This document shows, piece after piece, positions 23,228-35,630 of a DNA stretch of 64,000 bases (position 1 is the stretch's first letter; every line of letters begins with the position of its first letter). The stretch is from the NCBI GenBank assembly GCA_009741485.1, contig CM019215.1, forward strand, positions 73,847,735 through 73,911,734, read 5' to 3'. Source of the stretch: Malurus cyaneus samueli (taxonomy: Eukaryota; Chordata; Aves; Passeriformes; Maluridae). The notes beneath the pieces were generated by a model that did not search any database, had not been told where the DNA came from, and was given only the letters and a program-made list of their open reading frames with translations. A program made the translations under genes and the position numbers.

Positions 23228-26200
23228 TAATTTTTTGTTCAGCTCTGTATAAGGTATAGGATCTCCTTAAATGTAAACCCTATAGATCCTTATTTCCTCT
23301 CTTCACTAGCTAATCTATCTAGAAAATGAAATATTCAGCCTAAACATAACAGCTCAGGAGTAAGCTATGCCACTTGAACAGCTCTGGAGAGTAATTCCCA
23401 GACTTACCTTGTGGCCCACATTCCTGTGCAGACATGCGTAGGAATGACAGTGATTTCAGTTCCATGATGGCTGATGAGGCCAACCACACCATTTTTCATT
23501 GCTGTTTCAAATGATGGCTATTTATATTTATATCGTGCTGTTTAATTCTTTGCCTTCCCTGAGAAGTTAGTTGAAAGCTGAAAACAACAGTAACAGGTAG
23601 CCTGTGGAGGACAAAGGCCTTTCTGTTTAAAAATAGAGATTGTGAATGCTGATTTTGATCCCAAGATAGGTTTCTGGCAGAGTAAGTTAGCTCAAATGCT
23701 GTTTTGTTTTTCCTTAGTAAGAATACCTAGACATCTTAATTCTGTCCTTCATACTGTCAAACAATATCTGGAAGAAGTCTAATAAACATTGAAATATTTC
23801 AAACATCTTTCTTTTTTACTAACAGTGTTAATTTTAGAAAACACTTTGGGCAGGCTCTGGGGCAGGCACAGTTGTGAGGAAATCATCAATATAATTTGTG
23901 TTCTGCAAGGGGAAAAGAGACAAAAACTTAAATTTGTCTGGGTTTTTTGGCATGAAATATAACAGGTGAAGAATAATCTGTAACAAACTGTTTAGTTTAT
24001 TTTTCTGTTTTTGGGAATACTTGTATATATGACTTCTGCATGCAGTGGCTGGTGTCCTAGCCACCTCGGAGCTGGCACAATGCAGATGTCACGGAACAAA
24101 CCAGCCCCTTCTAGCTTGAGAACAACTCAGAGTAGTTCTTGGAGGTCCAGCCAGCTCTCTGTCCATCACTGCAGGATTCCCTCTCAGAAGTGTGTGTAAA
24201 CATCACAAGATTTCTGCCCTGCATTGTGAACTGGAATAGCCACACTTGATCCCCACCCACACAGACTCAGTGAACTGACAGAAACTGCTTAGTTTCAAAA
24301 ATATGAATCTGCATACAATACTGAAGACGACAACAACTTTCAAAACAGTGTGTTTCCAACCTCCTTTGCTTGGGGCAACGTGGATGTGTGAAGTCCTCAG
24401 CATAGGGTTGGTATTTTTATGTGCCACTTCTCACACAACATGATAGCCTCACTTAAGCAATAAGGTAGGTGTAACCTAGTAGTAGAGGTTGATTTCACTC
24501 CACACACACTCATGCCCCTGATTTGAGGTCTGAGAAAAACTGCATCCCATTCATGAGCTAAAATTCATGATTTGCACTGCTTGTTGCTCAAGGCAAAGGA
24601 GCCTTTATAGTCTTCCAGTTGGTTGACATCCAATCCAGCTGCTACAGTCGAAAAATATCAGTATCATGGTAAAGTAAAGGTAAATATATTCCATGGTGAA
24701 AGTCAGAGGATTAAATAAGAGGTTACTCCCTCCAATAGTTTTGGCTTTTTTTTTTCTCCCTCTACTAGAGAAAGATATATTTATTTTCCCTGACAGAAGC
24801 TTTTTATAGATTGTTTTTCCCCATCTTCTGTTTTGTGACCTTGGCTGTGTGAGAGATGCAATTTTATGCTTGTTTCACTATCACAAATTTTTGTTGATAG
24901 TTATGTTTATTCAAATGTAATACTGTGCAATTACAAACAAGACAGTGTTTTTGCAGTACCTGTTTTATATCTCGTGGAATCTGGTGACCTTTCAGGTGTC
25001 TTCTTTCTGGTGTTGTGGGGACAGGGCACTGATCCTGCAGCTCTGACAGCAGTATGACTGCATAACCTGACTTAGTGGCTCTGCTGAATCCTTTCCATCA
25101 GGGAGGTTGAATTTTTTTTGGCATTTCCTTCACTCCATTACAACATTGATGCTTTTGCCTGTGCTTTCACCTTCTTGCCTCTTTCCTGCTGCCAGTTCAT
25201 TTTGGCTCTTTTGTCCCATTGTTCGGACTCGGGTATTTTCCTTCTCTACAGCCTCAGCTCCAATGTCAGAACTTCCTGCAGTTCTCTTTCATCTCCTAAC
25301 CATGAGCTTCCTTACATATGTAAAATGGATTAAGTCTCATCCATTTTATAAAAAGTTAATGCATATTTTGTTTTTATTAAAATAACAACAACAAAAAAAA
25401 AAAGGCAGAAAAAGTGTCCGTTCTCAGATCAGATTACTTCTTTCTGCTGTTCCATTCCTTCCATTGCTCACACACCACAATATACTGCTGTTTTTATGGG
25501 TTCCCCCCAACCCTTTCCTGTGCAGGATGCCAAGCACACAGGAAGGAAGGAGAAGAAATTGTAATAGTAATAACTGATCCAAACAGAATAAGTCTCTGAG
25601 TAATGCTGGCACCTCTCTTTCAGTATGAGTGGGGCAAATGCTTTGCCGAAGTGTTCAAAGAAAATTCAAGGAGAATTATGTACACACATCTGAGTCAACA
25701 AAATGTCTTATCATGTCTCAATTTACACCTGTAATAAGTTACACTAAAGTTACAGGAACTATTCATATGCACAAAACTTGGATGAAGTTCACTTGCTGAA
25801 TTAAGGCTCCAAGTTCTCTTCCCTATTGTGTAATAGTTTTGAAGTAAAACAATACTCTTTTAAAATGATAAAATTAAAAAACCCAAGAAGGAAACTCAGC
25901 AGGAACAATGAGTACTTTATATCTTCCCCCCTTCTCCCTTCCCCTCTACTTGGCAGGATCCTTCAGGAATGGAAAACATACCTTAACATTAACCAGCACA
26001 GAGAAATTTCTCAATATTTCTACCCTTAGTAATCTTTGAGCCAAAGTTTGAAAGGGCCCTAAACTCACTCCTGCACATGATGTTCATATGCACCTTCCTG
26101 ATGGCTATCTTTTAATGTTTTAATGATCCCCTAGTGCAGACAAGATGCTGCTAGAAGAAACAGTTTTACATAGGAATGACTTTGATAACCACACAGCTAC

Positions 26201-27079
26201 AAAGCTTATTCTTTCTTATGTGCTTTCACCATGCTAAACTGAAGAACTTAAAAAATGTGGCGTGAAGGATATTTTTAAAGCAGCTATTCAACTTGGATCC
26301 AGTTTTGTATGCATAATTATATACATACAGGGCCTGATGGTTATCTGAACCAGGTTTTATTGCCAAGGGACACATTCCATGATTTGTAATACACACCAGT
26401 ATAAGTCTACTATGCTTACCCTTTGATTCATGTTGCTGTGGGGCTTGAGAGCCCTTGTCATGGATGAGGACTTTAGTGTGTCAGGCTCTGCACAAGTGGA
26501 GGACAAATAGGTGTTCCTAAGGGCAACCCTCCACAACCTATCTGGATGCCTGATAGGATATTTTTTCTTGGTTGCACCTCAGATTTGGGAGGTTCTTTCT
26601 TAAACATTAGCAAAATATAATGTTGTCATTTTATATTGATGACAATGTAGTGTTTAATAGGGCTTCCTTATATTGTAAACCCAGACCTTGATATTATTAA
26701 TAGAAGTCTTTCATAGTATTTTCATCCCCATCCTCAAGAAAACATTTAGGAAAATTCCAGCTATGTAAAATAGTAAAGAGATGTTGTTGTTGTTTGCATC
26801 AGTATGTGCAATAGTGTTGCATGAAGTACAGAGTGAATTTGTATTCCCTTTGTGATTAGATTGTTACAGTTTAAACTTGGTGGGTTCATGAAGCTTAAAT
26901 TTATTACAGGTGCACATATGAATAGCTAAAAAGTGTCACTGTTTGTATTTAAAGTAAGAAGGAGGAGTGAAGAGGTGCTGTGACAATCTGTGGAGTACTG
27001 GAGGCAGGGAAAGAAGGAAGGTGCATACAGGGACAGTAACTTTCTGCTCTCAAGTGGCGAGGTTGGTGTCTTCACAGGC
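23228..27079. other. Single-copy non-coding DNA
   Basis: No recognised repeat. A pyrimidine-rich region runs about 25105-25310 and short A runs occur near 25390. No supported exon. Confidence 0.5.
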
Positions 27080-27496
27080 TCTGTAGGTAATCTGTTCCAC
27101 TCCCCCGCTGTTGCCACATGCAGATCTCAGCTCTCATATTTCAGTTTAAGCTCATTGCTTTTCCTCCTCCCACTATGTATCACCGTGAAGCACTTGTCTC
27201 CATCTTCTTAATGATGTCCTTGGAAAACTGCTGTGAGGTCTATCCAGTGCCTTTGGTTCTCCAGGCTTGGAAAAGCCCCTGTTCCTCAGCCCTTCTCAGA
27301 GGACAACCTTCCAACCGAATTAATTTCATTTTATTGACATCCATCCTGTATCAGGGACCCAGAATTAGACACAGAAAAAAGAAAATGAAATCTCACAAGT
27401 GTTGAGCAGAAGGATGGAATTCCTCCCTTCCATGTGCTGGCTGTGCCCCTGTTGACACAGCCCAGGTCACTGCTGGCTGTCCCTGCAGCCAGGGCT
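27080..27496 (-). mobile_element. CR1 LINE fragment, diverged, minus orientation
   Basis: Antisense CR1 landmarks appear in the right order. They are CTGTTCCACTCCCC (usual CTGTTCCAGTGCTC), a CACCGTGAAGCAC segment (usual CACCACTGAGAAG), TTCTCCAGGCTTGGAAAAGCC (usual TTCTCCAGGCTGAACAGGCC), GACCCAGAATTAGACACAG (usual GCCCAGAACTGGACACAG), GTGTTGAGCAGAAGGATGGA (usual GCTGAGCAGAGGGGCAGGA) and ACAGCCCAGGTCACTG. Both ends are missing, including the 3' tail, and divergence is high, so this is an old internal piece of the 3' half. Confidence 0.85.
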
Positions 27497-28770
27497 ATGA
27501 GAAACCAGAGAGATATTACAGTGTCAGAGTACTTAAATGCTCATACTACTTACTCAAGTAGTCACAGTTCTCAGGTAGCACTATGTTGTGCTACTTAAGT
27601 AACTTCAATCAACCCTTAAATTTAGCTCCGAAGCCAAAAAACCCACGTAGGACGTGGGAATAAGATAGTGAGGTGAGATTGAAAGTTGAAATGCCGAGTT
27701 ATATTTGCAGCTGATTCTACCCAAGGTCCAGAGAAATGCAAGTTATGCATCTGAAAATGTGAAAACAGGTGGGATTGCATTCTTGGCCCAGGTTCTCTTC
27801 TTCATGCATTTTTCAGCTGTTTGAAGAGGATGTCTCTGAATATTATATCTCAGTATGTATCAGTTTAATGCTATAGCCTAAGGTGTGTTAAACCACAGAA
27901 GAGCAATGGAAAGAGATGGTGAAATTTCATAAAACCTGCTGTAGACATGAATCTAACTTTTTCTCCTTGACAACCTCTTACAAGACCCTTTTTTTTAATG
28001 GATTTTTCCCCCCGCTTTAATCAGTCTCCAGACTGTATTAAACAGGAACAAAAAGAGGAAGAGGAAGTTCACAGTATCTGATTTCTACAAAGCAGACTGT
28101 ATTTATTTGTTTAAGTGAGGCAGAATCTCAATGTCTTCAGTGTTTCTTAAAAGCAGATTTAAGCAAATCAACCAGGCAGCCAGCCAGGCAGAATGCATTT
28201 TTAGGCACTGGCTCAAATGCAATGTCAAGTCATATTAAGCTGGGTTCTGAAATAATATATGTGAGATTAAAAAAAAAAAAAAAAAGGAATACTGGGAGAT
28301 CATCTTGCCACAGTTGTGGCTGATTATTTGATACAGGTTGAAGAGAAATGGCATTGTAAGCCATAAAAAGGTGATGAAAAATGCTTTGAAATAGTAAGCT
28401 AATACAGCATCTAAGGCTGAATGCCATCTGATTGCTGCTTCTCAGACTTCTCTATGAAACACCTGAGCATAATCAACAAAGAAACCTGTTCAAACCAGCT
28501 CTCTAAGTTTGACCACCTTCCCAGAAAAAAAAAAAAGTGAGATATCTTAATTGTTTACTTATGTGGAAAACTTGCTTAGGTGAATATGTATCTCAGTAAG
28601 AGACTTTTTTGTATTATCAGGTTAAAAAAACTATGTTGATCTCCCTTTTTGTTTTTTTTTCAATGTTCAGCAGTAAAAATCACTACAAAATACAATTGAT
28701 ATGATGAATAACCAATTTTTTTCTTAACCCTGGGTGCTGAAATGTGAGCAGAATTTCCCTCAGCTTTGAC
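27497..28770. other. Single-copy DNA with small inverted repeats and an A run
   Basis: Holds the inverted repeats at 27575-27594 and 27642-27658, a 17-base A run at 28269-28285 and short A runs near 28525. Otherwise nothing recognised. Confidence 0.5.
27642..27658. repeat. Short perfect inverted repeat, 7-base arms
   Basis: CCCACGT, a three-base spacer AGG, then ACGTGGG. Two ACGT cores face each other, as in sites bound by bZIP or bHLH dimers. A functional role is speculative. Confidence 0.7.
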
Positions 28771-29140
28771 GATCACAGAACCATTCAGGTCGGAAGGCAC
28801 CTCTGGAGATCATCTCATCCAACACCCCTGCCAAGGCAGGGTCACCTGGAGCAGATTGCCCAGGAATGTGTCCAGTTGAGTTTTGAATGCCCTCAAAGAG
28901 GGAAAATCCATGACCTCCCCAGCAGTTTGTTCCAGTGCTCTGTCACCCTCAGCGTAAGGAAGTTCTTTCCCATGTTGAGGTGAAACTTCTTGTCTTTTAG
29001 TTCATGGCCACAGCTCCTCATCTGTTGCTGAGAACCACTGAAAAGAATCTGGAACCAGTCCCCTGGCACTCGCCTTTGAGGTGTTTCTGTGTATTGATGA
29101 GATCCCCTCTCAGTCTTCTCTTCTCCAGACTAAACAGGCC
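28771..29140 (-). mobile_element. CR1 LINE, 3' portion, minus orientation
   Basis: Begins on the plus strand with GATCACAGAACCATTCAGGT, the antisense CR1 end. It continues with GGAGATCATCTCATCCAAC, GCAGGGTCACCTGGAGCAG, TTGCCCAGGAATGTGTCCAG, TTGTTCCAGTGCTCTGTCAC, GAACCACTGAAAAGAATCTG, TTGATGAGATCCCCTCTCAG and TCTTCTCCAGACTAAACAGG. This is close to the usual avian sequence, so the copy is younger than the one at 27.1 kb. It covers roughly 370 bases and is 5'-truncated near 29140. Confidence 0.96.
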
Positions 29141-29220
29141 AAAAAGCAGCAATCATGGGTGAAGTTCAACAGTTTTCATGGCAAGATGAAATAAATTTCC
29201 TAGTTCTGACTAACAACAAG

Positions 29221-29310
29221 TAATTAATATTTATTTATAATATATTATATGTTACTATTTATTCACTATATTATATATATTTTTTATTTATATATGTTTA
29301 TATATGTTTA
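29221..29310. repeat. AT-only low-complexity patch
   Basis: About 90 bases almost entirely A and T (TATTTATAATATATTATATG and similar words), right after the CR1 flank. It probably melts easily and is prone to slippage. Confidence 0.9.
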
Positions 29311-32300
29311 TCTTACATCCTTGGAAATGCTTGCTAGGATTTAGAGAAGCTCCTCTCGGTAGATGGTGCTGTTGTGTCTTAAACTACTTGCTAGGACGAG
29401 ACGGAAGCTCTGCCCAAGGCAAGAGAGGAACGGGAAGGATTTTGCCTCTAGGGCGAATACAGGCGGCCTTAAGTAAGTTTGGGTTGAGTTGGTTTTTGTT
29501 TTGGTCTTTTTTTATTAATTAGGAATGGCCAGGACTGATTTGGTGAGGGTTTATGTGTCTGTAAAGCCTGTACAAAATAAACAACCTTTGAAGTAAATCA
29601 TGTGGTTAGAGCAAGGCAAAACAAACTCTGTGTGGGATGAATGAGTTGCACTACTGAGTCAGGAAAGAAAGCTCTGGATGTCTACTGAACTATTTGTGCT
29701 TATGGACATAAGTTCCTGTAAAAGGATACAACCACACCTTATCTAATCACACTTTTCCTCAGACTGTTTGAATGACAACTGTGGCACAGGTTCCATAATG
29801 AGAAAGTTGCACAGAAGGGTTGCTAGTGAGTGCATGAAAAGAGCACTGTGCTGTACTAGAGTGCTCTGTTGCTACTTCAGTACTTGACAAACAGAAATCA
29901 AAACAGCAGATTTTCTTACAGACTGGAAAAAAAAAAAAAGCCTGCAGCCTGGTGCCTGCAAGCATGAGATTATTTCTGCCCCCACGCCCCCAGTTTTTCT
30001 TAGAAGCATTTCCTCACTGGATCTCGGGATTTCAATAGTGCAGCAAACTAGTGATACAGTCTGAGAGCCACTCCGGTCATTTCTATTATGTTCCCCAAAG
30101 CTTTTTTTGGCTTTTGCACAGTAGATAGCAATTGCTGGATCCCAGTTCTGCTGAGCCAGCTGGGCTCTCACAGCCTGTTTACAGTTGGGAGCTGTGCTGC
30201 TGAGAGACTGAGGACAGTAAGAAATATTGGCGCTCTCAGGATAGTGGGAGGTAAGGCAGCCTTAAGTCAGCAGAAAATTAGGGCAGCATTAACTCGCAGT
30301 CAGGTCTGGGCCAGTCTTAGCCACGTAAGTAGCCTTACATGATGGATCAGCTGGAGGGATTTAATCTGTTTAATGAGCAGCGGCATCTTTTTTTTTAATA
30401 GACATAATTAAAGTAGCAGACTGCTGCCCCACAGCATGCTCCCAGATGGCAGCATTATCTTTAGGCCAATGTTTCCATCTGTTTTCTTGTAGGCAATCCC
30501 TGGAGCAAAAGAAATAGAGTTACTATGGTGACTTAATGCAGGATGAGTGGAAATCACAAATACAAAAGCATCCCATTTGTTGAGTATCTCCTGGACACAT
30601 CTTTTCCATCCTGAGGAGCTGATGAAATCTAGCTGAGCCAGGCTGTTTTGCTTAATTCCTCAAGAGCAAAAAATAGTTATTTATATGTCACATCTGTCTG
30701 GTTGCCACTCCCTGTCATGAAATCCTCTCTTTGTTACATGCTGTTAAGCACACTTGATCTCTCAATCAATTTTTAAGGCCAGAGAAGATGGTTGTGATTC
30801 AGAGAGAACACTTCCCTGGAATCTGTACACCTAGCTGGCACCCTCATACTGTAAGCAGAATTTCCTCTTGTGATGCATAAGAATTTTCATTAGAGAAATG
30901 ATGACAGGTGATGGTATTTTGCTCTTATTAAGTATTTATTGTATCATGGACAAGTCTTATAAAGCCACAAAAAATGTATAGACTGTGGTGGGAGACGTAT
31001 ATGGACATGCAGACACGGTATTAACCTGAACACTTTATTTCTTAAGTAGCTTACATTTTTTTATGGAGAAAAGCTGCTTTACAACCCATTTAGATGAAGA
31101 TTAACTTGTTTAATGTTTAGTTTCATTCCCAGTGGAACAGTGACTGAAATCTATTTAGTCTGAGATAAATGCAACAGCACTGTTTTGCCTTCATTTGAAT
31201 ATTGCTAAGGGTAAGGGACAGAGACTCTTGAAAATGAGTCCAAACAATCATCTGTTTACATAATACTTGAGTCACTTGGTTGGATTGCCATCTTATCTTT
31301 GCATGCATGAGACTATTTCAGTCTTCTCAAAATGGGTTTTAAGAGCCTGGATCACAGCTCTAAGCTCTGTAGAAGACTGAGCATGCCTAATTAAGTGGCT
31401 GTTGAAATGAGACTAGCCACAAACATTTCAGAATTTATAAATAGATGACTGAATTTGAGTTTGGTGTAGCAAATCTCAAATGCTTAAAGTAGATTTTGGG
31501 CTGAATTACATCCACAAGTCTTGTAGGAAGTCTGGTGATGTAAGACAGTTTGCAAGTAAACCAAGTTTGCAAGGAATTAGAGTGATTGGTAAAGCCAGCA
31601 GCCCTCATTTTTATGGCCAATATATTGCTTTCCTTAAAACTCAATGCATCTCCAAGATGTCTATGACTGATCACCTCAGACAGGGAACCAGACTGTTCCA
31701 CCTTCAAGCAATTATTCTCTGCTTAATACTGGTTTTCTAGAGGGGTGCTTTCTCTTTGCATTCTTGCACGCTGTTCTAGCTCATGCTTATGCTTGGGATT
31801 CCTCTGTTTGCCTCTCTCAGCCACAGAAATAGAAGTAGGACAAACAAAATAACTTGATCAAAATAATTTCACAGTAGCTTTTTTATAGTACTTTAATTTG
31901 GTTGCAAATTGTTTCCAAAAGAAACCGTTTGAACTAAAAAAGAACCATCAAGGGGGGGAGGGGAACAAAGCTAGGTGTCTGTCTCAAGCAGTTTGAATCT
32001 GTTGGGGCAGTGGATAAAGTCATCATTCCCCTTTGGCTTCCTTTTGTGGCTACCACAGGGAAGCAGCTGCTGGGTCTGCTCAGCCCTGTCATCCCTACAG
32101 CGTGGGCTGTCGTGCTCAGGTGCCACCTTAGTTCCAGCAGGGGATTCATCCTGGTGGCTGATCCACGGCAGATTGCTGGGCAGGTGAGATGATTTCCATC
32201 CTGCAATGAAGGAAAGCTGTAATTCAGGCCATGTGTCAGGGCTGTGTGTGGGAGTGAGTGGGGGAGGGACCACGGTGGAAGGGAAGAAATGAGGGATTGA

Positions 32301-33748
32301 ATCAGAAGCTGAGAGGATTGAAATTCACAGCCTGGGATTTTGGTAGTGCCTCTACTATTGCTGATGATGAGGCTGGGAGGTGTGGAGTTCCACTGATTGG
32401 AATCTGCACCCTTGGAAAGGGACATGGGGAAATGATCAGTGAGGCAGAAGAGGAATCAGACTGTAATTTCGTCATTCTGGAGTCCGAGCAGCACAGCCAC
32501 TGCCATGTGCCAAGCAAGCATGGCTCATTCGTAGCACACTTCTGTCCATGTTCCCACTATGTTGTGTCCCTAGAGCCCCTCCTTGGGGCTTCCCTCCTTC
32601 TTCCTTTGACTCCTGAGAGAAGCAGAGGCAGCAAACAGCCCTTTCCTGTCCCTTTCTTGAGCTGCGTGGGTTTGAGAACACTGCTGCTTTTGTCTCCTCC
32701 ATTGCCACGTCATTGCTTCCTCTTCTTCCATTCTGGGAAATCACTCTGGCCTCTGAAGTGGGAGTCACCAGAAGAAGATAACTTTTTTAGAGACAAAATG
32801 GGTCCCTGAAAGCTAGGCCCAGGCAGCACTGGGAGCTGGAGCTGAGGTTACCAGGATCTCATGACAGACTGTCCTGCCAACATCTTCACTTGGGTGTCAG
32901 CTGGACCTGGAAGCAGATTCAGTTTGTTTTATATTTGTTTAATCAGACTTGGAAGAAGTAATCCAGATATGTATCAACTTCTCAATGTTTTTTCTCAGCG
33001 GGTGAGATATGCTGATTCAGGTTTCTTGTTTGGAAACTCACTGTAGAGAGTTAAAGGTGCCATAAACTGAGCAGACTTTCTGAGGTGACTGATTCAGCTT
33101 ATTTATTTGGCAATATGTGATACATCTGCCAGGTCTTTAACCTGGCTTTCAAAGTGTCAGTTTCTAGTACATGGAGAGAATACACAATACCCTCTCAGAA
33201 ACTGGGCAAGGTCTGATATTCTTTTTTAAGGAATGAAAGTGATGTAGAGAAGCAGAAGAGATGACAGAAAACAACTATTTTGGTATCTGTTACCAAGCTG
33301 GGAATAGTTTCTCTGAAGAGATACTAAACTTTCACTTCTTTATAAAGTTTCAAAGTGAAGCACTGCAGAAGAGCTTGAGGGAGAAGAAATAGCTCTGAAT
33401 TCTGAACATTTCTATAACATGGAATTGTTGATTGCTCCTTCAGGCTGACCTAAGGTGAGGCACAGAGCAGTGGGTGAATTCACTTGAAATTGTAAATCAG
33501 CTTGGGAAATTTCAGGTTATGATCTGTGGACAGGCTGCATGGTTCTCTCGTGTGGGTACATAAATTTTAAAAAAGCTGAAAAATTGGGTTCCATCTTCAG
33601 CAACAATAAATATGTAAAACACAGCTTGTAGCATGTACTGTGGATAGGCCTCTTAAGAAGAAAACAACTCAGAAGTTCTGGAGGTGCAGAAGGTATTCTG
33701 AATGACATAAATTTGCTGAGGAAGAGAAAGTTTGCCATAGTTATGTAC
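29311..33748. other. Single-copy non-coding DNA
   Basis: Mixed composition, with somewhat higher G+C at about 31970-32830, where a 183-codon plus-strand frame (32258-32809) and a 163-codon minus-strand frame (31934-32425) overlap. Neither resembles a known family. The opposed overlap suggests few stops by composition. A TAATTA-bearing stretch near 30330-30500 has the look of conserved non-coding DNA, but this cannot be judged from one sequence. Confidence 0.45.
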
Positions 33749-33801
33749 TCTCTCTCTCCCTTTATCTCTCTCCTTTCCCTTCATCCTCATCTCTCCCCAT
33801 G
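33749..33801 (-). repeat. Pyrimidine-rich stretch (CT/CCT/CTTT)
   Basis: CTCTCTCTCCCTTTATCTCTC followed by CTTTCCCTTCATCC-type sequence; nearly all C and T with a few interruptions. It is the opposite strand bias of the tract at 35.2 kb. Confidence 0.85.
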
Positions 33802-35191
33802 TCCCTTTTAGTGGTGATTAATCTGAGTAGATTACTCACTAAGATGATATTCTATTTTTCTCTGCTTATAATGCCATGCCCAATGCACCTACACCCATCT
33901 TTGCCAACCCTGGGGTTCATAAAGCACCAGAGAAAACAGAGTTTAGTAACCTCTCTCCTTTTCCTTTTTTAATGCACAGAGTGAGAGTTTCTGTGTCTGT
34001 GCATGCCTGTGCAGCCCCATCCTATTGCTTTGGTTGGCAGCTACTTTCTCTTTGGGACATCAGGGACTTAGCAAATGGAGCTGAGACAACAGCCATGGCA
34101 TCATTGTCCCCCACGCCTGCCTCTTCCCTGATGTTTTCGTGTTTGCAGGGCCCTTTCTTGCAGATGAGAAGCCACGGATCCATCCAGCACCGCCTCCTTC
34201 CTTAGCCTTTCTGAAAGAGATTGAGAAGGCTCCATTGCAAGTGGAGGGAGAGGAATGGTGAAGAGGTCTAGGCAGAAGAAGCAAAGCAAGGAGGGCAGGA
34301 GATCAGACTCTGTGTGCTTGGGCTGGGGTTGGGGTTATGTCCCTTCAGCTCTTGGTGTCTCCGGTGTTTCGGGTGCCATCCTGAGGACAGTCATGCAGGA
34401 GCCACATGCAATGAGAATGCATCACTTTCCTGGGGACAAGTGCCAGATGCTCAGCTCTTCCAAACTTCAGTCAAGCTTTGATACCTCCCGCCCCATTATC
34501 CCAGTTTCTTCAATCCTCTTTGCTACTCCCTTGTGAAGGGGCTTTCCCAGCATTTTGTTTGACAGAAATTCCTTATTTTTCCCAGCAAAAGAAAATGTAT
34601 TTTTTTCTCTTCTCACTGTTTCTACTTCCCAGCACCCTGCTGCTTGAATCATGCATGTTATGTACCTTACCTTCCCAGTTTCTCTCCTGTATTCTCTTGT
34701 AGCGGTGGTCACAGACCCAGATCTGTTCATATCATCACTGTCTTTTCTCTGGAGGCATTTTCCATCTTTTCTCAGATTCTTGCACTGAACAATGCTGTAG
34801 AGAACCCGGATGACTGCAGAAAATGTTATTTACATCCACTTATTCTCACTGGGGAAACCTGAAAGTTGTAAAGTGTATGTACAAGCCTGGTGGCTGAGGC
34901 CTAAAGTGAAAATTAACCCCTTGCATGGCACTTTTCCCCTTTTCTCAAATAGCAGAGGGCAGAGAAACCTAAAATATGAAAAGCATTCTGTTTCCACCTC
35001 AGGGGGTACTGGAGAGACAAGGAAGGCCAATGGGCAAACTTAAAATATATCAGGTTTAATGCATTAGTAAGTTTGAGAGGACTTTCTGCTGAAAAGGGAG
35101 CAGAGTTTCAGGCCAATTCACTCTACCTATGCCTGGGATGAACTCATCCCTTGTGTGCAGGGGCTGCTTCCGAGGCTGGAGTGGAAAAATT
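33802..35191. other. Single-copy non-coding DNA
   Basis: Slightly GC-raised, with several short overlapping open frames on both strands and no recognised family or repeat. Confidence 0.45.
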
Positions 35192-35565
35192 AAGGGGAAA
35201 GGGAAAGGGAAGGGAAGGGAAAAGGGAAAGGGAAGGAAAGGGAGGAAGGGAAGGAAGGAGGAAGGGAAGGAGGAAGGGAAGGGAGGAAGGGAAGGGAAAG
35301 GGAAAGGGAAGGGAAGGGAAGGGAAGGGAAGGGAAGGGAAGGGAAGGGAAGGGAGGAAGGGAAGGGAGGGGAAGGAGGGGAGGGGAAGAGGAGGAGAGGA
35401 AGGAAGAAGAAGAAAAGAGAAGAGAAAGAAGAGAAGAGAGAGAGGAAGAAAGAGAAGAGAAGAAGAAGAGAAGAGAAGAGAAAGAGAGAGAGAGAAGAGA
35501 AAGAGAAGAGAAGAGAAGAGAAGAGAAGAGAAGAGAAGAGAAGAGAAGAGAAGAGAAGAGAAGAG

Positions 35566-35598
<33 letters not shown>

Positions 35599-35630
35599 AG
35601 AGAAGAGAAGAGAAGAGAAGAGAAGAGGGA
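35192..35630 (+). repeat. 439-base uninterrupted polypurine tract
   Basis: Reading base by base I find no C or T from 35192 to 35630. The left half is built from GGGAA/GGAAG pentamers with GGAAA and AGG variants. The middle (about 35390-35475) is irregular. The right half is a regular GAGAA/AGAAG pentamer array with GA-dinucleotide patches. The two arrays differ by one base per unit, consistent with one expanding 5-base microsatellite that changed its unit. Long frames on both strands across it (up to about 200 codons of Gly/Arg/Glu/Lys or Ser/Leu/Phe/Pro) arise only because the repeat has few stop codons; they are not genes. Confidence 0.99.

Noticed and set aside
32258..32809. 183-codon plus-strand open frame
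   Set aside because: No recognisable domain. It is overlapped by a 163-codon minus-strand frame at its left end, and there is no start or splice context. Probably chance in a GC-raised stretch.
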